Shown here one piece after another: positions 55,789 to 64,000 of a stretch of 64,000 bases of DNA (position 1 is its first letter; each line of letters opens with the position of its first letter). The position numbers and the translations under genes are program-made. Source of the DNA: Zoroaster sp. YZ-2022 (lineage: Eukaryota; Echinodermata; Asteroidea; Forcipulatida; Zoroasteridae); assembly GCA_029582265.1 (NCBI GenBank), contig CM055820.1, positions 17,504,485 to 17,568,484 of the forward strand, in the 5' to 3' direction. The notes under the pieces were generated by a model. That model did no database searches. It saw nothing but the letters and a program-made list of their open reading frames with translations, and had not been told where the DNA came from.

Positions 55789-56305
55789 TCCCATATATAT
55801 TGTCTTTCATTGTTACAACCACACTGAACAACAGTTAGCCATGCTTTACTTCTATATATTTTGTGTTCAGTTTAACACACAACTTCATAGATTGTTGTAA
55901 ACAATACAGTCATGTCAGGGGTCCAAATTAACACTAGTCCGCTAGCCCGAGGCTTAGTGGGTTTTTAGCAGCGGGACTACTAGCTGCTGGGGTTTGGGTA
56001 GTCTGATGGGCTAGTGAAAAAAAATGAAGTAAACAATTAAACTATACTTGTATGCAAGTACAAAATACAGATTGCACGTTTTCACCTTTTTCAGGATGAC
56101 AAAACAATGTGAAAAATGTTGACATAACTAGTCCTGTGAGCAAACCATAAAATTCAATTTAATTTCAACCCCTGAATGTGATCAGTGACCACTAGCTAGA
56201 TCAAGATGCAAATAGGGGGTATTAATAATCTATAAGAAAAGATCAAGATACTCTAGATTGTGACTGATATTTCTCCTTAGTTTCTCACTTTTGTTTTTGG
56301 TACTA
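55789..56305. other. Non-coding DNA with a fragment of a CTAGCCCG repeat
   Basis: AACACTAGTCCGCTAGCCCG to GATGGGCTAGTG (about 55,930-56,010) resembles the ends near 19,370 and 22,685. No exon was recognised. Confidence 0.4.
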
Positions 56306-56575
56306 AGGGACAAGGGCCAAAGTCATGGTACAGCCAAGCCTTTGAGAAGCCCGGCCAGGCCCAGGCTCTTCCCCTGCCTACTGGCCTATATAATGAGCTC
56401 TGCTTGCCTGGGCTAGGCCCTCCAGAAGCCCAGGTTATGTTGATTGGCAGGTACTGTATTGTTACAGGATTAGGACTCACAAAAGACAATTAGGAGGCCT
56501 GGGCCTGGCCAGGCTTCTCAAAGGCTTGGCTGTACCATGGACTTTAGCCCTCCTCCCTAAATACTGTTGTTATAT
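56306..56575. mobile_element. Foldback MITE, complete
   Basis: The ends are AAGGGACAAGGGCCAAAGTC and GACTTTAGCCCTCCTCCCTA, with long inverted subterminal CCAAGCCTTTGAGAAGCC and GGCTTCTCAAAGGCTTGG. It contains CTATATAATGAGCTC, as in 30,860. Confidence 0.85.
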
Positions 56576-56841
56576 CCATGCAATGTTTAATTTGTGTCAT
56601 GATGTACATGTAAAATTCATGCATTCATATATCATAATTTATTGTTCAGCAGTTTGTTAATAAAACTGAAAATTAAAATCGGTGCCACTTGTAACATGAT
56701 AAAATCTCACTGGTGTGTTTTATTTCCATTTTCTCAAAGCTTAACAGTAGTAGCTGATCCGTATTGATATGGGGTTGTGACATAATATGATTCATCTAAA
56801 CATTGTTAAGAACAATAGTTATTTTGTTTGCTTCTCAGTGA

Positions 56842-57085
56842 AACAAGATCCAACATCCAAGTGTTGGATCTTGTGGGATTTAACAAGTGTTGGATCTTGT
56901 GGGATTTAGCAACTGTTGGATCTTGTGGGATTTAGCAGCTGTATGATTGTGTGGGATTTAGCAAGTGTTGGATCTTGTGGGATTTAGCAACTGTTGGATA
57001 TTGTGGGATTTAGCAGCTGTATGATCGTGTGGGATTCAGTAAGTGTTAGAATCTGTGGGATTCAGAAACTGTTGGATTTTGCGGG
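56842..57085. repeat. 26-bp minisatellite, ~9 copies
   Basis: The unit TGTTGGATCTTGTGGGATTT plus AGCAAC repeats with increasing divergence toward the right. Confidence 0.9.
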
Positions 57086-57544
57086 ATTTGATAAACTGTT
57101 GTATTATGTTGAATTGCATATATGGTTAGAGTTAGGGCTAGAGAGGAAAAGTAATATAAAGATATATATACATGTAATAAATGGAATTTTAAACCAACCT
57201 CAACTAATAACAGATAATTGGGGATGTCTGGGAAAAGAAATTGAATTTGTATTTTTCTCACTAACCAATCGCTTATCCTGTAACTGCTCATCATTTAGCA
57301 CTGCATCTAAAAAGCCTATGAAACAAGTACTAACATCCACAATTCCATTCTTGTGCACAAACCCTTCATTTAGTCACGGCTGTGAAAACTTTTTCCCCCA
57401 GATTTCTCAAAATGATTTCTTTTGGGTACGATTCAGTAAGTACGTGTAGGTCTGATTATCATAATTTCCCTCCCCCAACCAGAATTAACCCAACAGGACC
57501 TGAAATGAACCATTGTTCATTGTTTTCATGAAATTTCACACAAA
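57086..57544. other. Non-coding DNA up to the assembly gap
   Basis: No recognised exon or repeat. Confidence 0.5.
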
Positions 57545-58044
57545 NNNNNNNNNNNNNNNNNNNNNNNNNNNNNNNNNNNNNNNNNNNNNNNNNNNNNNNN
57601 NNNNNNNNNNNNNNNNNNNNNNNNNNNNNNNNNNNNNNNNNNNNNNNNNNNNNNNNNNNNNNNNNNNNNNNNNNNNNNNNNNNNNNNNNNNNNNNNNNNN
57701 NNNNNNNNNNNNNNNNNNNNNNNNNNNNNNNNNNNNNNNNNNNNNNNNNNNNNNNNNNNNNNNNNNNNNNNNNNNNNNNNNNNNNNNNNNNNNNNNNNNN
57801 NNNNNNNNNNNNNNNNNNNNNNNNNNNNNNNNNNNNNNNNNNNNNNNNNNNNNNNNNNNNNNNNNNNNNNNNNNNNNNNNNNNNNNNNNNNNNNNNNNNN
57901 NNNNNNNNNNNNNNNNNNNNNNNNNNNNNNNNNNNNNNNNNNNNNNNNNNNNNNNNNNNNNNNNNNNNNNNNNNNNNNNNNNNNNNNNNNNNNNNNNNNN
58001 NNNNNNNNNNNNNNNNNNNNNNNNNNNNNNNNNNNNNNNNNNNN
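57545..58044. other. Assembly gap, exactly 500 N
   Basis: The run is a round 500 bases, so its size is probably a scaffolding default rather than measured. Sequence order and orientation across it are not proven by the sequence. Confidence 0.99.
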
Positions 58045-58634
58045 GAATCCCCGAATCCCGGGCCAAAAATAAAACCGGTTTTATAAAATCATCCGCTTTT
58101 GAGCCCCAGAGCGGGTCCAATTTATCCCGACAGTCGAGGCTTACGTTTACGGTACTGGTCCTCATCGTATCCTTGTTCTTGACAGCGATTATTAAAACAA
58201 CCCATGATAATTAGGAACCCGATGGATGAATTGTTATTTTAAGTCCAATTGTTAGTATCTGTTTGGCCCGCAACATACCTCAGTTCGGTAATCAATGCAT
58301 TATAATTATTGTCCATTTCGTAATTACACTCTGGAATATGATATATATTATTCTAAACGTATCCCCTTCCGATGAAAAACAGATTAACAAGTAGGCCTAT
58401 ACCTAAATATACACCTATCACGTCGCCTATCATAGCGGCACGCCAACCCATTCTCAGCACAGACACCTATTCTCATATGGGCAAGGTCAGTGGTATTCTG
58501 AGCAAATTAGTGCATGTCCCCGGCCGTTGTATACCACTACCAGTGTTTTTAGATTGAAATTTACAGACACTTCGTAAGTGTTTTTAATCTTTTTATCGCC
58601 TCTTGTGTGCAAGTTGTACCGGTACGTGTTATAC

Positions 58635-58830
58635 TCGGTTAAACCACGGTTAAACTTGCATCCTCATTATCACATTGAACAAAGGTTTACAGTTATGAAT
58701 AACAAAGGAAATCCTGGCCGGAAACCACTCGGTTAAAACGCGGTGAGAATGCGGTTGAATAGCCGGCTGAAATCAAAGGGTTAAACATGGGTTAAAACAC
58801 GGTTAAAAAAACATTTAACCGAGTCTCTTT
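58635..58830. mobile_element. ~195-bp MITE, ends ACTCGGTTAAA
   Basis: ACTCGGTTAAACCACGGTTAA at the left and CATTTAACCGAGTC at the right are inverted. CGGTTAAA motifs recur throughout. Confidence 0.55.
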
Positions 58831-58875
58831 ATATTTTAACCGAGGAGATTTTCACAGTGTCCCTGGTATATCTAC

Positions 58876-59046
58876 CTTTCTGGCGAACTCGCCGAGATTG
58901 CACTTTACTTTATCGGCAATACCACTTTTACCAGGCAGTTTAATTTCCACATCTTCCTCTAACCAAGACCACTTCCATTTTTCTTTGACACCTTTATCCG
59001 CTTCCCGTACGAATTGTTCTTCATTTCTATCCAAAATTCTCGGCAT
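58876..59046 (-). CDS. Unassigned first-exon-like ORF
   Basis: From the ATG at 59,046 the minus strand encodes 57 residues (MPRILDRNEEQFVREADKGV, KEKWKWSWLEEDVEIKLPGK, ending LGEFARK) up to a donor-like AAAG|GTAGAT. Reading on meets a stop at 58,852. The charged, Trp-rich composition is protein-like, and upstream sequence (59,050-59,170) is not repetitive. I do not recognise the family. It could be the start of a separate minus-strand gene continuing toward the gap, or a fragment of a transposon-derived gene. Confidence 0.4.
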
Positions 59047-59809
59047 TTTGAAGTCGGATGCCGCCGATATTTCACGATAATTGTACTATAACTTTTTCTT
59101 TCACGCATTACACAAAGGCCAAAGCGTTAACACACGATGGCCGCTCAATCAACAACAGCATTTCCTAACGCTCATTATAGGGGATCGTTGATTGGACAAT
59201 TTTATGACGTTATGGAATACTTGATACCTAACGCGATCGTTGATTCGTTTAGTAAACTTCATCTCTGTAACAGCACTTCATCGCTCTGCGTGCGTCGTGG
59301 TAAATAGGATCGGACAAACGGGTTTATAAAACAGCTGGGGCGTCTAAAACAGAGCTACTGAAACCCGACTTTAAAAGTGCCGATCTCGGGGCATTTCAGC
59401 AATGATATTTCCACAATTTCCCTTTAAAAAAAAATCACCCTAGACCACCTCTACCCCCCAAATTTTAAACCGGATTCACATTGAACTCGGAGAGGACATA
59501 TTTTGGCCTCCAAAAAGCGGGAAACCGCGGAACGGCGGGAAATTCTCATGCCTGAAAGCTACAAGTTTTACCTAAATTATGAACTTGAACAAAGAATGAT
59601 ATTCCGGTGGTATAGCTCAACAAGATTAATGCTAAGAAAATTTGACCATCAAAATACTTATCAAGTACTATTTCAATGAGTGAAATATTGTGGAATAACA
59701 ATAATAAAATACTTTACATAAAAAAAATGCCCTGGTCAATGATTTCATTTTTTGCTCGTCAGGATGTCCATAGACATATCCATGTACTTGTTTTATTCAG
59801 GGGAGTGAT
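59047..59809. other. Upstream region of the unassigned ORF, nothing else seen
   Basis: It may contain that ORF's promoter, but no TATA or other decisive element was identified. GCTACAAGTTTTACCTAAA at about 59,561 matches the end of the intronic inverted repeat at 23,905. Confidence 0.4.
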
Positions 59810-59975
59810 TTGACAAAAGTAAAAAATCCTGAAAAATGGGTAGCATGCCTAGGTCTCCATTTGGTCTAGAGGACAAATCCCCTTGAGCCTCCTGGATGTT
59901 TAATTTTGGAGGATTTAAACAAACAAGAAACTAGGGGTTTGGACACAATACGGGCTACTTCTTTCTTTCCTTGGT
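59810..59975 (-). repeat. Dispersed repeat, third copy (inverted)
   Basis: This is the reverse complement of 35,305-35,480 and 38,655-38,830 (GGTCTAGAGGACAAATCC, TCCTGGATGTTTAATTTTGG). Confidence 0.75.
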
Positions 59976-60070
59976 GGCGACTTCTCTTCTTTCAAGAAAA
60001 GGGAGATTTGTACAAAAACCTGAAATCAGGAAAAATCCTGAGAAATGACAGAAAACTGAATATTGTTTAA

Positions 60071-60330
60071 TTACCTTGTGATAGACAACTGTTATTAGTT
60101 TTGTGAAAATGTACGCATTTACGTACCTTGACGATAGACAACTGATTATTCCTATGAAAATGAACTTGTTTAATTACCTTAACAATAGACGACCGAATAT
60201 TTCTGTGAAAATGAATTTGTTAAATTACCTTGACAATAGGGAACTGAATATATCTGTGAAAATGAACATGTTAAATTACCCTTACAATAGACCACTGAAT
60301 ATTTCTGTGAAAATGAACTTGTTTATTTAC
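60071..60330 (-). repeat. 51-bp tandem array abutting a RAD54L2 splice donor
   Basis: Five units of about 51 bp. On the minus strand each unit carries AAGGTAA (donor-like) and CATTTTCACAG (acceptor-like). The array's first AAGGTAA is the real donor of the exon ending at 60,331. Confidence 0.85.
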
Positions 60331-60428
60331 CTTGATGATGGTTCTGGTAGTTCAAGGTCTGTGTCTAGGTCTGTTATTTCATCTCTCTTCTGCAGAAAAT
60401 CACAGAGGATATCCGGATGATTCCAAAT
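60331..60428 (-). CDS. RAD54L2: RAD54L2 exon: after SNF2 motif region
   Basis: The acceptor is TTACACAG and the donor is TCAAG|GTAAAT. It encodes IWNHPDILCDFLQKRDEITD then LDTDLELPEPSS, in phase with the preceding CK. Vertebrate RAD54L2 has KIWNHPDVLYEALQKE here. The rest of the C-terminal half (helicase C domain and beyond) was not found downstream in the window. Confidence 0.9.
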
Positions 60429-60751
60429 CTGTGTAATCAAACAAACAATAAGAAATTTAAGAATTAGTGGGAAGGTATCAATGGCTGTTGTTCTGAATCT
60501 ATAGTTTTAGCATAAAAATATACGTTTCCGTTCTCAATGATCCGAACTGGACTAATTGTACTTTTTACTCTTAAATATTCCCAAATTGGACGAATTTGAC
60601 AGGGAGCCTTTTGCAATATCAATGTCACTGCAGGTTGAAGATATTAGGTATAGAATTGGTTATTGAAAATTACTAAAAAAGTGGAATTTAAATGTACGGA
60701 GGGTAAAGCTGGTGATGGCATCGATAATCCCTAGAAATTAAAACCAAAAAC

Positions 60752-60800
60752 CCTACAGGCGACTCGGGTGGGACTCAAACCCGCTTTCCCCGCTAAGAGT
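60752..60800 (-). repeat. tRNA-SINE fragment
   Basis: CAGGCGACTCGGGTGGGACTC and AAACCCGCTTTCCCC match the T-arm side of the SINE family at 63,300-63,697, inverted. Confidence 0.55.
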
Positions 60801-61001
60801 CCTTTATAGCAGTTCATTACCTAATTTAATTGATGGAATTCTTGTGTCGGGGATATTGTACGCTTGATTTGATTTTGACCCTTGACCAACATGGCTAATA
60901 AAAATGACAGTATCAACGTTTCATCAATGTGTTGTGTCCAAAAATGCTCTAGTTAAGAGTGTGAATGCCAAACCTCGTTTAAATCACCCTGGACTGCCTA
61001 C

Positions 61002-61244
61002 CTTGCAACCAACAGAAAAAGCTTTGAGTGGGTTAGCGGAGCACCAACCACCGGCACCCATCTCCATAAAGCATTGCATGAACTTGACGTACAAGCCACG
61101 CTGGAACGGCGTCAACCGCACCATCAACACGCTCTCTTCTTTGGCCGGTAGTGTACTGTGTAGGACGGAAAAGCCGCGACGCTGGACAAAGCCTTCCAGG
61201 AGGTTGAACAGGACATGGGCTCGGAATCGCATTAGCTGACCATC
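61002..61244 (-). CDS. RAD54L2: RAD54L2 exon: SNF2 inter-lobe region
   Basis: 81 codons between CTGTCTAAAG and GCAAG|GTAGGC. It encodes [59 protein letters not shown] and [11 protein letters not shown]. It aligns with [20 protein letters not shown]...LPAKEENVILVRL...NPLKAFCVCCK of vertebrates. The acceptor was chosen so that YK|DGQLMRF keeps register. Confidence 0.93.
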
Positions 61245-63226
61245 CTTTAGACAGCAAGTAACAAAACAAATGACCCTTCGTAATCAGTGACCGTCAGAGC
61301 ATCTATGACATATTCCATCACCATTCCCTTTCTAAGATTTTAAACAAAGGCAAGTGCTTAGCCAAGTGGATTTGATTGTCACGTACATTCTTCGATACAA
61401 CCTCAACGTCTAAGCTTACCCGTAAACATGGCAGCAGTGGGTACAACTTAGAGACAGATATTTTTGATGTTTTTTTCACTTGACGTCTCACCATGCAACA
61501 TGGTCAATCTTTACCGGCAATGAAGAACCATTTTTAAATGCATACCCGTGCATTAACCTTTGTACAGTTTAATCCCTCAAAACCCTTCAAAATTCTTTAG
61601 TGGTTTCGTGTGGGAATGTATCTACACTGTACAGAGAAATATGTTCTACACAGTTATTCCAACTTTTGAGGACTGACAGACGGAAGGTTTTGGAGGGTCT
61701 GTCAACCCTCTGGCAAAAGCAGGGTTAAAGGGGCAGTATCGTCACGATCAACAGGGCATGGAATCGGAGTGCTAGTTTTAGATTAACTCAGTGGCTGCGA
61801 CAATACCCCCCTCATGATAAGGTCATATTGCCGTTGCTGCTGCATAAATGAGCCAGTAATTTTCATCTGAATCTAGCACACAGATTCCATGCCCTGTTGA
61901 AAGTCTGCTCTGATCGTGATGATACCGTCCCTTTAACCCTTTCAACTCAGCCCTGTGTAAAAATCGATCGCCGGCAATCGATAAATTTGGAAGCTTGCAT
62001 TTTTTGTTTGCCACCCTCTCTTTGCTTATGTTTGATACCAATTTGTAGCTTATTAGTCTGGCTTTCCAATGATCAAGTTTGTTTTGTGATTAAACGTAAT
62101 GGGTCTTGAAGGTGATACGCAAAGGACACCAGACCACATGTTTTTCGTGAACGTTCAGTCCATGTGTTTCACGCGTTAATGTTAACGTTAACATTCGTCA
62201 CATTCCTGCTGCCGTATTCCAGTAAAATGCCCGTGTGAAAGTACATGTTTAAGTCAAATGCAGATGACACATATCATCAAAAGAAGAGATTTTCCTCAGA
62301 AATTAATGTGAAGTTTTACAAATTTTTGTTCTGTGTTGTGGCAATACATGAATACACATGTACATGTACATTTCCAGTGTTTACAACTGTAATATACAGT
62401 GAGTTACTCATTATTGCAAAATTTGCACCAAAATATGCCAAATTTACGTATTATTCTTGCCTATTATAGTATGAAAAATAAATACAATTGGATATTTTTT
62501 TATTTATGCATTGAATGAGAGTTGTTCTTTGAAACCATGCATTCAAATCAGTCCTAACCATAGTGCATCATACCTGTGTATACTATTTGCCCAAAACTCA
62601 CAAAAAACATTAAAATTACCCCAAAATTTGGTATTCAAAATGGCCGCCATTTTCAGGGGGCAGGGGGGAGGTACAATAGGAACATTTTTAACCCCAACCC
62701 AATTTTTAACCCCAGCATTCAAATGTATACAACTTAGTCATATATCTAGACAAATTTTACAAAATATTTTGCAAGATTTAAACTTTAAACTAAAAAAGCT
62801 AAAAACAGTGCTGAGTTTAAAGGGTTAATAAGCACCACGTGAGAATGCAGGCCCTTCAACAAATGTACTGGTCATTGGTCTTAAAGCACTTTAGTGCATC
62901 CAAGTTGCCCATAAAGATGGCATCTAGTGAGAACTGTCCATAAATACATGAAAATGTACACAAAAATAATAAATAATAACAAAAACATCTACTTTCAAGG
63001 TCTTTCCTGTGACTATTAGAGAGGAAGTAAAAACAAAAACAGTTTGTGTTTTTGATTGCATACCTTGTATGTGCTGTCTATACATTGGCCATTCTGGATA
63101 GGTCTCTCAAATAAATTGGCAAACTCATGTCTGGTACCGAGGAAATTTGGCCTGACAAAGTCCACCATACACCAGTACTCCTGAAGGTTGTTCTGGAGAG
63201 GGTAACCAGTCAGCACAACCCTTCGT
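61002..63226 (-). CDS. RAD54L2: RAD54-like 2 (ARIP4), SNF2-family ATPase, partial gene
   Basis: The two exons of this entry (63064-63226 and 61002-61244) and the exon at 60331-60428 join in one frame on the minus strand. RAD54L2 is a nuclear DNA-dependent ATPase of the SNF2/ATRX-like group that acts with nuclear receptors and SUMO-modified partners. The gene continues beyond the window on the 5' side. The unusual LTGYPLQNN variant of SNF2 motif III (LTGTPLQN in most relatives) and the VQRR...LPAKEE...LVRL region identify it as RAD54L2 rather than ATRX or RAD54. No frame break is seen. The 3' half should lie at lower coordinates but was not recognised, possibly because it sits in or across the gap. 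Confidence 0.92.
61553..61728. mobile_element. TTAA MITE, family not matched elsewhere
   Basis: It is bounded by TTAACCTTTGTACAG and GCAGGGTTAA, with inner inverted CTCAAAACCCTTCAAAA and TTTTGGAGGG segments. It shares its right TTAA with the next element. Confidence 0.6.
61725..61936. mobile_element. TTAA MITE, family C
   Basis: The ends are TTAAAGGGGCAGTATCGTCA and TGATACCGTCCCTTTAA, with the family C interior. It is the middle link of a chain of three. Confidence 0.85.
61933..62828. mobile_element. ~896-bp TTAA element, ends TTAACCCTTTCAACTCAGC
   Basis: The left end TTAACCCTTTCAACTCAGCC and the reverse complement of the right end (TTAACCCTTTAAACTCAGCA) match at 18 of 20 positions. No transposase ORF was found. 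It is the largest TTAA element in the window. Confidence 0.8.
63064..63226 (-). CDS. RAD54L2: RAD54L2 exon: SNF2 motif III
   Basis: The acceptor is CCCACAG and the donor is TACAAG|GTATGC. It encodes [40 protein letters not shown] and [14 protein letters not shown]. This is nearly identical to vertebrate RAD54L2. It starts with the last base of an Arg codon, so another exon lies beyond. Confidence 0.95.
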
Positions 63227-63299
63227 CTGTGGGACGAGAGATACGTGACGATTGGCACTGTCAATGTTATATCTTTGCAATCATAATTAAATGAAAGGT

Positions 63300-63697
63300 T
63301 GATTTTAATTTTGCCCTACACCGATGTGTGTATAGCACTGTATACTCTGTGCTTTCCGAGTGTCTGTGAAAAACTTCACACGTCGGTGTACGGCAAAATT
63401 AAATCAATTGTTTATCACCCGATGCAAGAATTTCACCAACTTATATATATCGTGGAACCCGCCGCTATATAGGATTCTAGCTGGCCAATCGTCATCGGGC
63501 AAGCTCGGTGGTCGAGAGGTTAAGACGTCTGCACTAGTAAGCAGGAGGTCGTGGGTTCGAATCCCACCCGAGTCGCCTGTGAAGTTTTTCACACACTCGG
63601 AAAGCACTGAGTATACGCAGTGCTATACACACGTCGGTGTAGGGCAAAATTAAATCAATTGTTTATCACCCGACGCAAGAATTTCACCAACTTATAA
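63300..63697 (+). repeat. tRNA-SINE with an inverted partial copy at its left
   Basis: The head is CGGGCAAGCTCGGTGGTCGA with B box GTGGGTTCGAATCCCAC, followed by the body and a tail ending ATCACCCGACGCAAGAATTT. To the left, 63,300-63,378 is the reverse complement of the body, and 63,379-63,443 is a direct copy of the tail. The structure is therefore a SINE joined to a fragment in opposite orientation. It lies upstream of the RAD54L2 exon at 63,064-63,226. Confidence 0.8.
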
Positions 63698-63834
63698 ATG
63701 GAAGGTACAACATTGGTAATATTGGCAAAGATATGCATTAAACGACCAATCTGTTACAGTTTCAGGTTAATGAGGATAGTTCTCAATGTTTTCAAACAGT
63801 GTGCTCTGTCTGTCTGAAGCAGTGTTGTAGGTCT

Positions 63835-64000
63835 CGAGACCTGGTCTCAGTCTCGAGACCGTCTCAAGACCTTTTTTGCCGGTCTTGGTCTCGGTCTCGG
63901 TCTCGCCCTATAAAAGTCTCGGTCTCGGAAGGGCTGGTCTCGGTCTCAAATGGGCAGGTCTTGGTCTCAGTCTCGGTCTCGGATGCCAAGGTCTCAGATT
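63835..64000. repeat. GGTCTCGGTCTC short tandem repeat
   Basis: Irregular repeats of TCGGTCTCG and CTCGAGACC run to the window end, partly palindromic. Confidence 0.85.

Noticed and set aside
57513..58214. ORFs of 209-233 codons spanning the N run
   Set aside because: Most of each is unknown sequence. Open only because N has no stops.

Overview
The window is intron-rich, repeat-rich nuclear DNA from an animal. It carries parts of two conserved single-copy-type genes in convergent orientation. The gene sequences, the tyrosine-recombinase retrotransposon, the tRNA-derived SINEs and the many TTAA-bounded miniature elements fit a marine deuterostome invertebrate, most likely an echinoderm. The species assignment is an inference and was not checked against any database. 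About 2.5% of the window is recognisable host coding sequence and the rest is mostly transposable-element debris.

Layout. From 1 to 17,000 there is no recognisable host exon, only stacked short DNA transposons, a Penelope-like terminal hairpin next to a long AT microsatellite, and minisatellites. From 17,090 to 36,556 (+) there are 14 exons of a 6-phosphofructo-2-kinase/fructose-2,6-bisphosphatase (PFKFB). They run from the kinase P-loop through the phosphatase RHG motif to near the C-terminus. The N-terminal exon and the short last coding exon were not found. From 36,557 to 43,300 there are repeats and minisatellites. From 43,606 to 48,499 (-) lies a decayed Ngaro-type (DIRS-order) tyrosine-recombinase retrotransposon with gag, RT/RNase H, tyrosine recombinase and SGNH hydrolase regions. 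From 49,000 to 57,500 there is non-coding repeat-bearing DNA, then a gap of exactly 500 N (57,545-58,044). From 58,876 to 59,046 (-) is an unassigned first-exon-like ORF. From 60,331 to the window end, on the minus strand, are three exons of RAD54L2/ARIP4, a SNF2-family ATPase.

The two genes have no known joint pathway. PFKFB sets cytosolic fructose-2,6-bisphosphate, the main activator of glycolytic phosphofructokinase. RAD54L2 is a nuclear DNA-dependent ATPase. The shared theme is how mobile DNA shapes their introns. A SINE insertion has duplicated a PFKFB 5' splice site. Long inverted repeats flank two PFKFB exons. Miniature elements lie 36-120 bp from several exons. A 51-bp tandem array starts exactly at a RAD54L2 splice donor.

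The most distinctive genome-level pattern is end-to-end chaining of different miniature elements that share single TTAA target sites. Chains of two to four elements occur at seven places.
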